Part shown: positions 17,645 to 26,600 of the stretch, piece after piece
Numbering within the stretch: position 1 is the stretch's first letter
How the letters are laid out: the number at the start of each line of letters is the position of its first letter
From: Ensifer sesbaniae
GTDB lineage: Bacteria; Pseudomonadota; Alphaproteobacteria; Rhizobiales; Rhizobiaceae
Assembly: GCF_013283665.1 (NCBI RefSeq)
Contig: NZ_JABEKU010000001.1
Span: 558,001 to 622,000 of the forward strand
Direction of reading: 5' to 3'
Length of the DNA stretch: 64,000 nucleotides
Notes under the pieces: model-generated
Told to the model about the DNA's origin: nothing
What the model saw: only the letters and a program-made list of their open reading frames with translations
Database searches by the model: none
Translations under genes and position numbers: made by a program

Positions 17645-20488
17645 ATGGGCAGACACGAAATATCTTTCCCCGAGATCCTCGACGTCGCAGCGCTGCGTGC
17701 GAAATGCGACTTCATCGCCTCGGCCCATGCCGAGCAGCGCGAGCCGATGCGCCAGGCGCTGCTTGCCGCCTTCAAGCAGGCGAATACCGCTGGCCGGACG
17801 AAGGCGCGCGAGCTGTTCAACGCCAACGGCGCCGGCATTCTCTGCGCCGAGCGCATTTCCTGGCTGCAGGATCAACTAATCACCGTGCTGCACGATTTCG
17901 TGCTGAACGAGATCTTCGACGCAGCCAATGCGCCGCCGGCCTCGCGCATCGCGGTGGCTGCAGTCGGCGGTTATGGCCGCGGCACGCTGGCGCCGGGTTC
18001 GGATATCGATCTTCTGTTCCTGCTACCGGTCAAGAAGGCCGTCTGGGCGGAGCCGGCGATCGAGTTCATGCTCTACATCCTCTGGGATCTGGGCTTCAAG
18101 GTCGGCCACGCCACCCGCACCATCGACGAATGCATCCGCCTGTCGCGCGCCGACATGACGATCCGCACGGCCATTCTGGAGACGCGTTACATTTGCGGCT
18201 CCGAGGCGCTGAGCACCGAGCTCGAAACGCGTTTCGACCACGAGATCGTGCGCAATACCGGCCCGGACTTCATCGCCGCAAAGCTTGCCGAGCGTGACGA
18301 GCGCCACCGCAAGGCGGGCGATACGCGCTATCTCGTCGAGCCGAATGTCAAGGAGGGCAAGGGCGGCCTTCGCGACCTGCACACGCTGTTCTGGATCGCC
18401 AAGTATTTCTACCGGCTCAAGGATACCGCCGACCTCGTGAAGCTTGGGGTCTTGTCGCGGCAGGAATACAAGCTCTTCCAGAAGGCCGAGGACTTCCTCT
18501 GGGCCGTGCGCTGCCACATGCATTTCCTGACCGGCAAGGCGGAAGAGCGGCTTTCCTTCGACATCCAGCGCGAGATCGCAGAAGCGCTCGGCTATCACGA
18601 CCACCCCGGCCTCTCTGCCGTCGAACGCTTTATGAAGCACTACTTCCTGGTGGCGAAAGATGTCGGCGACCTGACGCGCATCTTCTGCGCAGCACTCGAA
18701 GACCAGCAGGCGAAGGAAGCACCCGGCATTTCCGGGATCATCGGCCGTTTCACCCATCGCAGCCGCAAGATCGCCGGCACGCTCGATTTCGTCGACGACG
18801 GCGGCCGCATCGCGCTCGCAAGCCCCGATGTCTTCAAGCGCGATCCGGTCAACCTGCTGCGCTTCTTCCACATCGCCGATATCAACGGACTCGAGTTTCA
18901 TCCGGCGGCTCTGCGCCAGGTGACGCGCTCGCTGAGCCTGATCACGCCGCACCTGCGCGAGAACGAGGAGGCGAACCGTCTGTTCCTGTCGATCCTCACC
19001 TCGCGCCGCAAGCCGGAACTGATCCTCAGGCGCATGAACGAGGCGGGTGTGCTTGGCCGCTTCATTCCGGATTTCGGCAAGATCGTCTCGATGATGCAGT
19101 TCAACATGTATCATCACTATACGGTCGATGAGCACCTGCTGCGCACCGTCGACGTTCTCTCGCGCATCGAAGGCGGCATCGAGGAAGAGGCGCATCCGCT
19201 GGTCGCCAAGCTGATGCCGGGGATCGAGGATCGCGAGGCGCTCTATGTCGCCGTGCTGCTGCACGATATCGCCAAGGGCCGGCCCGAGGACCATTCGGTC
19301 GCCGGCGCCAAGGTGGCCCGGCGTCTCTGCCCGCGCTTCGGACTTTCGCCGAAACAGACCGAACTCGTCGCCTGGCTGATCGAGGAACATCTGACGATGT
19401 CGATGGTCGCCCAGACGCGCGACCTCAACGACCGCAAGACGATCGTCGACTTTGCCGAACGGGTGCAGTCGCTCGAGCGGCTGAAGATGCTGCTGGTGCT
19501 GACGGTCTGCGATATCCGTGCCGTCGGCCCCGGTGTCTGGAACGGCTGGAAAGGCCAGCTTCTGCGCACGCTCTATTACGAGACCGAGCTGCTGTTGTCG
19601 GGCGGTTTCTCCGAATTGTCGCGCAAGGAGCGCGCGGCCCATGCCGCGACGATGCTGGGCGAGGCACTGACGGACTGGTCCGAGAAGGAGCGCGACGCCT
19701 ATGTCCGCCTGCATTATCAGCCCTATCTTCTGACCGTGGCACTGGAAGACCAGGTGCGGCATGCGCGTTTCGTCCGCGAGGCCGATGCCGCCGGCAAGCC
19801 ATTGGCGACCATGGTGCGCACGCACCAGTTCCATGCGATCACCGAAATCACGGTGCTCTCACCGGACCATCCGCGTCTCCTGACCGTGATTGCCGGCGCC
19901 TGCGCGGCTGCGGGCGCCAACATCGTCGACGCCCAGATCTTCACGACGTCGGACGGTCGGGCGCTGGATACGATCCTGGTCAACCGTGAGTTCGCCGTGG
20001 ACGAGGACGAGATGCGGCGCGCTGCCAGCATCGGCAAGCTGATCGAGGATGTGCTTGCCGGCCGCAAGCGCCTGCCGGAAGTGATCGCCAGCAGAACCAA
20101 GGTGAAGAAGCGCACCAAGGCCTTCACCGTGACGCCCGAGGTGACGATCAGCAATACGCTGTCGAACAAGTTCACGGTGATCGAGGTCGAGGGCCTCGAC
20201 CGTCCGGGCCTCTTGTCCGAGATCACCGCCGTGCTTTCCGATCTCTCGCTCGATATCGCCTCGGCGCACATCACCACCTTCGGCGAGAAGGTGATCGACA
20301 CCTTCTACGTCACCGACCTCGTCGGCCAGAAGGTGACGAGCGAAAACCGTCAGATGAACATTGCCGCCCGCCTCAAGGCCGTGATGGCCGGTGAGGGTGA
20401 CGAAGCTCGCGATCGCATGCCCTCCGGCATCATCGCGCCGTCGCCGGGCGTCTCCTCCGCTCAAAGAACGACAAAAGCCGAAACATGA
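17645..20488 (+). CDS. glnD: PII uridylyltransferase/uridylyl-removing enzyme
   Basis: GlnD senses glutamine and modifies the PII proteins GlnB and GlnK, thereby controlling nitrogen assimilation. Visible domains: nucleotidyltransferase '[20 protein letters not shown]', HD-type hydrolase '[16 protein letters not shown]', and two C-terminal ACT domains (starting '[18 protein letters not shown]' and '[18 protein letters not shown]'). The ATG at 17645 gives 947 residues, close to known rhizobial GlnD. The frame is open to a GTG at 17549, but those 32 residues look non-conserved. Its stop overlaps the murJ start (ATGA). The distal chromosomal regulation of NtrBC and RpoN genes links it functionally to rpoN at the window start. 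Confidence 0.95.
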   Translation: MGRHEISFPEILDVAALRAKCDFIASAHAEQREPMRQALLAAFKQANTAGRTKARELFNANGAGILCAERISWLQDQLITVLHDFVLNEIFDAANAPPASRIAVAAVGGYGRGTLAPGSDIDLLFLLPVKKAVWAEPAIEFMLYILWDLGFKVGHATRTIDECIRLSRADMTIRTAILETRYICGSEALSTELETRFDHEIVRNTGPDFIAAKLAERDERHRKAGDTRYLVEPNVKEGKGGLRDLHTLFWIAKYFYRLKDTADLVKLGVLSRQEYKLFQKAEDFLWAVRCHMHFLTGKAEERLSFDIQREIAEALGYHDHPGLSAVERFMKHYFLVAKDVGDLTRIFCAALEDQQAKEAPGISGIIGRFTHRSRKIAGTLDFVDDGGRIALASPDVFKRDPVNLLRFFHIADINGLEFHPAALRQVTRSLSLITPHLRENEEANRLFLSILTSRRKPELILRRMNEAGVLGRFIPDFGKIVSMMQFNMYHHYTVDEHLLRTVDVLSRIEGGIEEEAHPLVAKLMPGIEDREALYVAVLLHDIAKGRPEDHSVAGAKVARRLCPRFGLSPKQTELVAWLIEEHLTMSMVAQTRDLNDRKTIVDFAERVQSLERLKMLLVLTVCDIRAVGPGVWNGWKGQLLRTLYYETELLLSGGFSELSRKERAAHAATMLGEALTDWSEKERDAYVRLHYQPYLLTVALEDQVRHARFVREADAAGKPLATMVRTHQFHAITEITVLSPDHPRLLTVIAGACAAAGANIVDAQIFTTSDGRALDTILVNREFAVDEDEMRRAASIGKLIEDVLAGRKRLPEVIASRTKVKKRTKAFTVTPEVTISNTLSNKFTVIEVEGLDRPGLLSEITAVLSDLSLDIASAHITTFGEKVIDTFYVTDLVGQKVTSENRQMNIAARLKAVMAGEGDEARDRMPSGIIAPSPGVSSAQRTTKAET

Positions 20489-22089
20489 GTCTGGTCAAGA
20501 AATTTGCAACCGTCGGCGGCGCGACCCTTGGAAGCCGCCTGTTCGGCTTCATCCGCGAAACCTTCATGGCCGCCGCGCTCGGCACCGGTCCGGTCGCCGA
20601 CGCCTTCAATACCGCCTTTCGCCTGCCCAACACCTTCCGCCGGCTGTTTGCCGAGGGGGCCTTCAACTCCGCTTTCGTGCCGCTCTTTGCCAAGGAGATC
20701 GAGGCGAACGGCATGGAGGGCGCGCGGCGGTTCTCCGAGGAAGTCTTCGGCGTTCTCTTCACCGTCCTGTTGTTCCTGACGATCGCAATGGAACTGACGA
20801 TGCCCTTCATCGTCAGCAACCTGATCGCCCCGGGCTTTGCTGGCGATCCCGAAAAGCTCGGCAACACCATCGTCTTTGCAGGCATCATGTTCCCCTATCT
20901 CGCCTGCATGTCGCTGGCGGCGATGATGGGCGGCATGCTGAATTCGCTGCACCGCTTCTTCGCGGCAGCGATTGCACCGGTGTTCCTCAACGTCATCCTG
21001 ATCGGGGTTTTGGCCTATGCCTGGTTTGCGGGCCAGGATCCGGTGGCCGTCGGCTATGCCCTTTCCTGGGGCGTCATGGCAGCCGGTCTGGTGCAGCTTG
21101 CCATCGTCTGGTTCGCCGTGCGCGACGCCGGCATCAAGATCGGCCTCCGACGGCCGAAGATGACGGCCAGCGTCAGGCGCCTGCTGGTGCTCGCCTTGCC
21201 GGCGGCGATCACGGGCGGCATCACCCAGATCAACCTGCTGATCAACACCAACATCGCTTCGGCGAGCGAAGGCGCGGTCTCGTCTCTGGTTTATGCCGAC
21301 CGCATCTACCAGCTTCCGCTGGGTGTCGTCGGTATCGCGGTCGCAACCGTGCTTCTGCCGGAACTCGCCCGGGCGCTGCGTTCCGGCAATCTCGCTGAAG
21401 CGTCGAACCTGCAGAACCGCTCGGTCGAGTTCACGCTGTTCCTGACGCTTCCGGCTGCGGCCGCGCTGTTGGTCATGTCCGAGCCGATCGTCCGGCTGCT
21501 CTTCGAGCGCGGCAAGTTCTCACCGGAATCGACTGTCATCGTCGGTCACATCCTGGCGATCTACGGCCTTGGCCTGCCGGCTTTCGTGCTGATCAAGGCC
21601 TTCATTCCCGGCTTCTTCGCGCGCGAGGATACGCGCACGCCGATGATCTTCGCAGCCATCTCCGTCGTTGTGAACGTGTCGCTCGCGCTCACTCTGTTTC
21701 CGCGGCTCGGCGCCAGTGGGATCGCGACGGCCGAGATCGTTGCCGGCTGGGTGAACGCCGTCCTGCTCTTTGCGACGCTCGTCTGGCGCGGTCATTGGGG
21801 CAGGGACATGCCGTTGCTCACCCGTATCCCGCGCCTCGTCATCGCGGCGGCGGGCATGGCCGCGGCGCTCTATTTTGCCATCGACTGGTTTGCCTTCGAG
21901 CTCTCCTCTGCTGCGTCGCTGCTCACCCGGGCCGTGACACTATCGGGTCTGGTCGCGGTTGCCATGGTCATCTACTTCGCGCTTGCTTTCGGCCTTGGCG
22001 GTGCCAGCCTCGGCATGATCCGTCGCAATCTCAAACGCGGGGCGAAAGCGCCTGCGGCGCCCGTCGCCGCACCGGAGGCAGGGGACTGA
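20485..22089 (+). CDS. murJ: Lipid II flippase MurJ (MviN)
   Basis: MurJ flips the peptidoglycan precursor lipid II across the inner membrane. The protein has about 14 hydrophobic helices in 534 residues. It begins with the family motif '[20 protein letters not shown]' and '[28 protein letters not shown]', which holds the conserved central-cavity arginines. It overlaps glnD by four bases and is followed by a VOC gene whose ATG overlaps the murJ TGA, so glnD-murJ-VOC is one transcription unit. Confidence 0.96.
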   Translation: MSLVKKFATVGGATLGSRLFGFIRETFMAAALGTGPVADAFNTAFRLPNTFRRLFAEGAFNSAFVPLFAKEIEANGMEGARRFSEEVFGVLFTVLLFLTIAMELTMPFIVSNLIAPGFAGDPEKLGNTIVFAGIMFPYLACMSLAAMMGGMLNSLHRFFAAAIAPVFLNVILIGVLAYAWFAGQDPVAVGYALSWGVMAAGLVQLAIVWFAVRDAGIKIGLRRPKMTASVRRLLVLALPAAITGGITQINLLINTNIASASEGAVSSLVYADRIYQLPLGVVGIAVATVLLPELARALRSGNLAEASNLQNRSVEFTLFLTLPAAAALLVMSEPIVRLLFERGKFSPESTVIVGHILAIYGLGLPAFVLIKAFIPGFFAREDTRTPMIFAAISVVVNVSLALTLFPRLGASGIATAEIVAGWVNAVLLFATLVWRGHWGRDMPLLTRIPRLVIAAAGMAAALYFAIDWFAFELSSAASLLTRAVTLSGLVAVAMVIYFALAFGLGGASLGMIRRNLKRGAKAPAAPVAAPEAGD

Positions 22090-22481
22090 TGCGCCAGACC
22101 ATCGCACGCATTGCCCTGGTCGTGCCGGACTACGACGCCGGCATCGCCTTCTATTGCGGCAAGCTCGGCTTCGACCTCGTCGAGGACACTGCCCTCGACG
22201 CAGGCAAGCGTTGGGTCGTCGTGCGTCCGAAAGGTGCGGTTGAAACTGCGCTTCTGCTTGCCAAGGCCGATGGCGAACGCCAGCGGGCGGCGATCGGCAA
22301 CCAGACCGGAGGCCGCGTCGGCTTCTTCCTGTTCACCGACGATTTTGCCCGAGACCATGCGGCGATGCTGGCCGAAGGCGTCGTCTTTCTGGAAGAGCCG
22401 CGCCACGAACCTTACGGTGTCGTCGCGGTTTTCAGCGACCCGTTCGGCAACCATTGGGACCTGCTGCAGCCGGCCGAGTAG
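22089..22481 (+). CDS. VOC-family (glyoxalase/dioxygenase superfamily) protein
   Basis: A 130-residue single-module pair (two beta-alpha-beta-beta-beta repeats) of the vicinal oxygen chelate superfamily. The N-terminal half reads 'ARIALVVPDYDAGIAFYCGKLGF' and the C-terminal half 'YGVVAVFSDPFGNHWDLLQP', with the usual metal-ligand Glu position occupied by Asp/His-rich sequence 'FGNHWDL'. The substrate cannot be assigned; the family covers glyoxalase I, bleomycin/fosfomycin resistance and ring-cleavage enzymes. TGATG overlap with murJ shows coupling. Confidence 0.85.
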   Translation: MRQTIARIALVVPDYDAGIAFYCGKLGFDLVEDTALDAGKRWVVVRPKGAVETALLLAKADGERQRAAIGNQTGGRVGFFLFTDDFARDHAAMLAEGVVFLEEPRHEPYGVVAVFSDPFGNHWDLLQPAE

Positions 22482-22561
22482 ACCGCGTTTCGCCCCTCTT
22501 GATTGCCTCCCGTGACCCGTGCATAAGCCATGCCGTTAGCAACATGGGCCAAGCCGGCCCC

Positions 22562-22660
22562 ACAGCGCCGCGCGTCTCAGACGCGCAAAGGTCGCTGTAA
22601 TACTTTGAATGGCTGCATGTTTTTATCCTTAAATCGGTGACGATTTAAGGAAACATGCAG
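22562..22660 (-). repeat. RIME1-like element (reverse orientation)
   Basis: Same two modules as the 12.1 kb copy but inverted: ACAGCG/CGCTGT hairpin with GCGCGTCT-type inner stem first (22562-22598), then CTGCATG...CTTAAATCG/CGATTTAAGG...CATGCAG (22613-22660). Located directly upstream of trpS. Confidence 0.82.
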
Positions 22661-22690
22661 TAGGCCCTCCACCAGCCTATTGAGGACGAC

Positions 22691-23755
22691 ATGAACGAAT
22701 TCAAGCCGCTCGTATTTTCCGGCGTTCAGCCAACGGGCAATCTCCATCTCGGCAACTATCTCGGCGCGATCTGCAAGTTCGTGGCGCTGCAGGAAAACAA
22801 CGACTGCATCTATTGCGTCGTCGACCTGCATTCGATCACCGCCCAGCTCGTGCACGAGGACCTGAAGGGGCAGATCCGCTCGATCGCCGCCGCCTTCATC
22901 GCTTCGGGCATCGATCCGAAGAAACATATCGTCTTCAATCAGTCGGCCGTGCCGCAGCATGCGGAACTCGCCTGGATCTTCAACTGCGTCGCCCGCATCG
23001 GCTGGATGAGCCGGATGACCCAGTTCAAGGACAAGGCCGGCAAGGACCGCGAGAACGCCTCGCTCGGCCTGCTCGCCTATCCGAGCCTGATGGCCGCCGA
23101 CATCCTCGTCTATCGCGCCACCCATGTGCCCGTTGGCGACGACCAGAAGCAGCACCTGGAGCTGACGCGCGACATCGCTCAGAAGTTCAACATCGACTTC
23201 ATGGAGCACATCCGTCGCGGCGGCTACGGTGTCGATATCGTCGTCGGCGAAGAGCCGATCCATGCCTATTTCCCGCCGGTCGAGCCGCTGATCGGCGGCG
23301 CCACGACGCGCGTCATGTCGCTCAGAGACGGCACCAAGAAGATGTCGAAGTCCGATCCGTCCGACCTCTCGCGTATCAACCTGATGGACGATGCCGAGAC
23401 GATCTCGAAGAAGATCCGCAAGGCCAAGACCGATCCGGATGCGCTTCCGAGCGAACTCGATGGCCTGAAGGGTCGTCCTGAGGCCGAGAACCTCGTCGGC
23501 ATCTACGCCGCGCTGTCGGACAAGACGAAGGAGCAGGTGCTTGCCGAGTTCGGCGGGCAGCAGTTCTCGGTCTTCAAGCCGGCGCTCGTCGACCTCGCGG
23601 TCGAGGTCCTGTCGCCGATCACCGGCGAGATGCGCCGCCTGATGGGCGACACCGCCCATATCGACGCGATTCTCCGCGATGGCGGCGAGCGTGCGCGGGT
23701 GCGCGCGGAAAAGACGATGAGCGAAGTACGCGAGATCATCGGTTTTCTGCAGTAA
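22691..23755 (+). CDS. trpS: Tryptophanyl-tRNA synthetase
   Basis: Class Ic aminoacyl-tRNA synthetase charging tRNA-Trp. The ATP-binding HIGH equivalent is '[12 protein letters not shown]' at about residues 17-25. The KMSKS loop is '[15 protein letters not shown]' at about 217-231. The tRNA-binding C-terminal helices end '[11 protein letters not shown]'. Length 354 is typical. The region upstream is occupied by a RIME-like element, which leaves only about 30 bases between repeat and start codon, so the promoter must lie within or beyond the repeat. Confidence 0.97.
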   Translation: MNEFKPLVFSGVQPTGNLHLGNYLGAICKFVALQENNDCIYCVVDLHSITAQLVHEDLKGQIRSIAAAFIASGIDPKKHIVFNQSAVPQHAELAWIFNCVARIGWMSRMTQFKDKAGKDRENASLGLLAYPSLMAADILVYRATHVPVGDDQKQHLELTRDIAQKFNIDFMEHIRRGGYGVDIVVGEEPIHAYFPPVEPLIGGATTRVMSLRDGTKKMSKSDPSDLSRINLMDDAETISKKIRKAKTDPDALPSELDGLKGRPEAENLVGIYAALSDKTKEQVLAEFGGQQFSVFKPALVDLAVEVLSPITGEMRRLMGDTAHIDAILRDGGERARVRAEKTMSEVREIIGFLQ

Positions 23756-23757
23756 TC

Positions 23758-23791
23758 CGGTGATTTAGGGTCCCGCGAGCCAAAATCACCG
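23758..23791 (+). terminator. Hairpin after trpS, possible terminator
   Basis: CGGTGATTT (23758-23766) pairs with AAATCACCG (23783-23791), starting just after the trpS stop. The following T-run is weak (TTGTC). Confidence 0.45.
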
Positions 23792-23813
23792 TTGTCATCG
23801 ATCCTCACGGATC

Positions 23814-23861
23814 GGAGCGGGACGGGTGGAAAACCGTGTGCACTTTTCCTCGTCCCGCTCC
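23814..23861 (-). repeat. Palindromic repeat (GGAGCGGGACG type, reverse orientation)
   Basis: Perfect 11-base arms GGAGCGGGACG (23814-23824) and CGTCCCGCTCC (23851-23861), with the core GGAAAACCG between them, the reverse complement of the GGTTTTCC core of other copies. Confidence 0.8.
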
Positions 23862-23915
23862 AAAACGCCAAAATGAGACCTTGCGGCGGCACGCCCGCGA
23901 TGTAATGTTCACCCT

Positions 23916-24407
23916 ATGGTCTCGACCCGACTCTCTCGACTTGAAGGTCACCGCCGCAAATTCATGGCGGTGATAGACGATACCCCGGAATGCGGCCGCG
24001 CCGTGCACTATGCGGGCATGCGCGCGAAGAATTCCAATGGCGGTCTCGTCCTGCTCTATGTGATCGCCGATGCCGACTTCCAGCAATGGCTGGGGGTCGA
24101 GGAAATCATGCGTGCGGAAGCGCGCGAGGAAGCCGAGGCGACGCTCGCAAAGGTGGCTCAGTCGGTTCGCGAGCGGATCGGTATCGAACCCGAGATCGTC
24201 ATCCGCGAGGGCACTGCCACGGAGCAGATCCATGCGGCGATCGAAGAGGACCGCGACATCGCCATTCTGGTGCTGGCCGCCGGATCGGCGAAAGAGGGCC
24301 CGGGTCCCCTCGTGTCGTCGATCGCGGGCAAGGCTGCAGCCTTCCCGATTCCCGTCACCGTCATCCCTGATGCGCTGACGGACGAGGAGATCGACGCGCT
24401 CAGTTGA
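23916..24407 (+). CDS. Universal stress protein (UspA) family
   Basis: Single UspA domain of 163 residues. It begins with the strand 'HRRKFMAVIDDTPECGRAVHYAG' and continues with 'LVLLYVIADADF'. The ATP-site region near the end, expected as G-2x-G-9x-G-S/T, appears here as 'VLAAGSAKEGPGPLVSSIAGKAA', a loose match, so nucleotide binding is uncertain. Family members help survival in growth arrest, oxidative or oxygen-limitation stress. Flanked by a palindromic repeat upstream and the iron-box promoter of the Nfu gene downstream. Confidence 0.85.
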   Translation: MVSTRLSRLEGHRRKFMAVIDDTPECGRAVHYAGMRAKNSNGGLVLLYVIADADFQQWLGVEEIMRAEAREEAEATLAKVAQSVRERIGIEPEIVIREGTATEQIHAAIEEDRDIAILVLAAGSAKEGPGPLVSSIAGKAAAFPIPVTVIPDALTDEEIDALS

Positions 24408-24426
24408 TCTGCGTCGCTATGTGCCC

Positions 24427-24455
24427 TTGCGGCCGCAGGGCCATGCCCTTATATT
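24427..24455 (+). promoter_or_regulatory. Probable sigma-70 promoter of the Nfu gene
   Basis: -35 TTGCGG (24427-24432), exactly 17 bases, then -10 TATATT (24450-24455). It lies 59 bases before the Nfu-gene ATG and abuts the iron box. Confidence 0.6.
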
Positions 24456-24456
24456 C

Positions 24457-24473
24457 TTTTGAATTATTCTAAA
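24457..24473 (+). promoter_or_regulatory. Irr/ICE-type iron control box
   Basis: TTTTGAATTATTCTAAA is a 7-3-7 inverted repeat with one mismatch to the rhizobial Irr box (ICE) pattern TTTAGAANNNTTCTAAA as I recall it. It starts one base after the -10, overlapping the expected transcription start, where Irr normally represses under iron limitation. Confidence 0.65.
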
Positions 24474-24513
24474 GAGCTGGGCGAATGCCGCTTCCGGCGA
24501 AACGGAGACAGAC

Positions 24514-25080
24514 ATGTTCATTCAGACCGAAGCCACGCCGAACCCGGCCACGCTGAAGTTTTTGCCGGGCAAGGTTGTTCTGGAAAACGGCACCGCCGAG
24601 TTCCGTGACGAGGAAGAAGCGCGCGCCGGCTCGCCGCTGGCGGCACGGCTGTTTTCGATCCCGGGCGTCACCGGCGTTTATTTCGGTTATGATTTCATCA
24701 CCGTCAGCAAGGAAGGCCAGGAATGGCAGCATCTGAAGCCGGCGATCCTCGGTTCGATCATGGAGCACTTCATGTCGGGCCAGGCGATCATGGCCGGAAG
24801 CGGCCGCGCCGAGCAGTCCGACCAGGAAGGCGAGTTCTTCGACGAGGGTGACGAGACGATCGTCGCGACGATCAAGGAACTCCTGGAAACCCGCGTGCGC
24901 CCGGCCGTTGCCCAGGATGGTGGCGACATCACCTTCCGCGGCTTCAAGGACGGCACCGTCTTCCTCAACATGAAGGGCGCCTGCTCCGGTTGCCCGTCGT
25001 CGACGGCGACGCTGAAGCATGGCGTGCAGAACCTGCTGCGCCATTTCGTTCCCGAGGTGGAAGCCGTCGAGTCCGTCTGA
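24514..25080 (+). CDS. Nfu-type iron-sulfur cluster scaffold/carrier
   Basis: Carrier that assembles or transfers [Fe-S] clusters to target apoproteins. Residues 1-90 form an Nfu N-terminal domain ('MFIQTEATPNPATLKFLPGK'). Residues about 110-188 form the NifU C-terminal domain with the cluster-binding CxxC in 'GACSGCPSSTATL'. Length 188 is standard for alphaproteobacterial and mitochondrial Nfu1-like proteins. A promoter overlapped by an Irr-type box precedes it, so iron-dependent expression is expected. It is not linked to suf or nif genes here. Confidence 0.92.
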   Translation: MFIQTEATPNPATLKFLPGKVVLENGTAEFRDEEEARAGSPLAARLFSIPGVTGVYFGYDFITVSKEGQEWQHLKPAILGSIMEHFMSGQAIMAGSGRAEQSDQEGEFFDEGDETIVATIKELLETRVRPAVAQDGGDITFRGFKDGTVFLNMKGACSGCPSSTATLKHGVQNLLRHFVPEVEAVESV

Positions 25081-25124
25081 CCCCGGACGTCGTCCGGCAT
25101 TTCGTGAACGAAGGCGGGGTGGGG

Positions 25125-25158
25125 AAGGAGTGTGCGCGGTTTTCCGCCTGTATCCGGA
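25125..25158 (+). repeat. Degenerate copy of the GGTTTTCC palindromic repeat
   Basis: Contains the core GTGTGCGCGGTTTTCCGCC but only imperfect flanking arms (GGGGAAGG and TATCC). Directly followed by a RIME-like copy. Confidence 0.55.
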
Positions 25159-25168
25159 CCCAACCTGG

Positions 25169-25271
25169 TGCATGTTTCCTTTGATCCTAGCCGTTTAAGG
25201 GCAAAGACATGCAGCGTTTCAAAAGTGCTGCGGCGACCATTGCGCGTCTGCTAAGACGCGCGGCACTGTAG
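25169..25271 (+). repeat. RIME1-like element, degenerate first palindrome
   Basis: TGCATGTTTCC...GGGCAAAGACATGCAG forms an imperfect first hairpin. The second module is well kept: GCGCGTCT and AGACGCGC flanking a short loop, then CGGCACTGTAG at the end. Located upstream of tsaB. Confidence 0.75.
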
Positions 25272-25338
25272 TAGTATTGATTTGCCGCAAAACCGGTCGG
25301 CTTTGCGGCCTGTGGCGTCTGAAAGATCCAGCGTTGAA

Positions 25339-25998
25339 ATGATTGTACTTGCGATCGACACGTCCGGCTCCGGCTGCTCCGCTGCCGTCTACGACAGCGA
25401 AACGGCCGTTGTGCTCGGGCGCTCCGGTGCCGATCTCGGCAAGGGCCATGCCGAACGGCTGATGGAGTTCGTCGACGAGGCGCTGGTCTTGGCCGGCCGC
25501 GCGCTTCCCGATATCGATCGCATCGCGGTCACCGTAGGTCCGGGTTCGTTCACAGGCATTCGTGTCGGCGTGGCGACTGCCCGCGGGCTGGCGCTGGCGC
25601 TCGGCAAACCCGCAGTCGGCGTCTCGACGCTCGCAGCTCTGGCGGAAGGATTGCGGGCGTCTGCGCCCGGAAAACCTGTTCTCGTCGCCATCGATGCCAA
25701 GCGCGATGAAGTCTATCTCCAGGCTTTCGACGCAGCCGGCGTTGCGACGGGCGAGCCGGAAGCGCTCTCCGTCGAAGCGGCGTGCGAGCGCTACTCCGGT
25801 TTTGATGGTGTCATCGGCGGTTCCGGCGCGCATTTGGTCGCGGCAGACATGCAGCCCAAGCCCCCCGAACTCATCGATGTTGCCTTTGTCGCGGCGCTCG
25901 GCGCCGCTGCTGATCCAGCCTCGGCCAAGCCGCGACCGCTATATCTGAGAGGCCCCGATGCCAAGCCGCAGGCGGGCTTCGCGATTGCCCGAGCGTAG
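25339..25998 (+). CDS. tsaB: tRNA threonylcarbamoyladenosine biosynthesis protein TsaB
   Basis: TsaB is the non-catalytic ASKHA-fold partner of TsaD in making t6A37 in tRNAs that read ANN codons. It starts 'MIVLAIDTSGSGCSAAVYD' and has the family blocks 'KGHAERLMEFVDEAL' and 'VTVGPGSFTGIRVGVATARGLAL'. The ATG at 25339 gives 219 residues; the frame upstream opens at a TTG inside the flank of the repeat and is not expected to be used. It is followed six bases later by rimI, the usual pairing. Confidence 0.95.
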   Translation: MIVLAIDTSGSGCSAAVYDSETAVVLGRSGADLGKGHAERLMEFVDEALVLAGRALPDIDRIAVTVGPGSFTGIRVGVATARGLALALGKPAVGVSTLAALAEGLRASAPGKPVLVAIDAKRDEVYLQAFDAAGVATGEPEALSVEAACERYSGFDGVIGGSGAHLVAADMQPKPPELIDVAFVAALGAAADPASAKPRPLYLRGPDAKPQAGFAIARA

Positions 25999-26004
25999 AC
26001 CGAG

Positions 26005-26502
26005 ATGAGCTTCACCGATTACTTCACCCGCCGCACCGAATTCGACATCTTCCCGTTGGAGGAAGCCGACCTGCTCGCAGCGGCGGCGCTGCATCGCCAG
26101 CGCTTTGCTTCTCCTTGGAGCGATGGCGAAATTCACGCGCTGCTGGTTCAGGACACGGTGTTCGGCTTCGTCGCGCGGCAGACCAATGGCAGCTTCCGCC
26201 CGGCCTTTGGCGGCTTCGTCCTGTCGCGCGCCGTCGCCGGCGAGGCCGAAATCCTGACGATCGGCGTCGAGCCGCGTTATGCACGCTCCGGTCTCGGCTG
26301 GCGGCTGATGCAGGCGGCCATGCGCGAGGCGCTGGTCAAGGGCTCGGAGGCGTTGTTCCTCGAAGTGGACGAGACCAATCAGGCGGCGATCGGGCTCTAT
26401 CGCAAGCTCGGTTTCAACAAGGTCGGCGAACGTCGCGCCTATTATCAGGACAAGGCCGGTCATCGGACCGCCGCGCTTGTCATGCGGCTCGATCTTCGCT
26501 AG
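26005..26502 (+). CDS. rimI: GNAT N-acetyltransferase, RimI-like
   Basis: Predicted N-alpha-acetyltransferase related to the enzyme that acetylates ribosomal protein S18. Acetyl-CoA-binding motif A is 'ILTIGVEPRYARSGLGWRLMQAAM' (R-X-X-G-X-G/A type) and motif B 'LFLEVDETNQAAIGLYRKLGF'. Length is 165. It lies six bases after tsaB, which favours the RimI assignment over a general GNAT enzyme. A palindromic repeat follows its stop. Confidence 0.88.
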   Translation: MSFTDYFTRRTEFDIFPLEEADLLAAAALHRQRFASPWSDGEIHALLVQDTVFGFVARQTNGSFRPAFGGFVLSRAVAGEAEILTIGVEPRYARSGLGWRLMQAAMREALVKGSEALFLEVDETNQAAIGLYRKLGFNKVGERRAYYQDKAGHRTAALVMRLDLR

Positions 26503-26516
26503 TCCCAAGCGCACAA

Positions 26517-26564
26517 GAGCGGGATGAGGAAAAGTGTATGCGGTTTTCCGCCCGCATCCCGCTT
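26517..26564 (+). repeat. Palindromic repeat (AGCGGGATG...CATCCCGCT)
   Basis: Arms AGCGGGATG and CATCCCGCT surround AGGAAAAGTGTATGCGGTTT, with core GCGGTTTTCCGCCCG. A clean copy of the repeat family located between rimI and olsA; the T-rich end may help termination. Confidence 0.8.
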
Positions 26565-26600
26565 TAACTTTCTAAGGTCGCGCGCGGGAACTCTTTCCGG

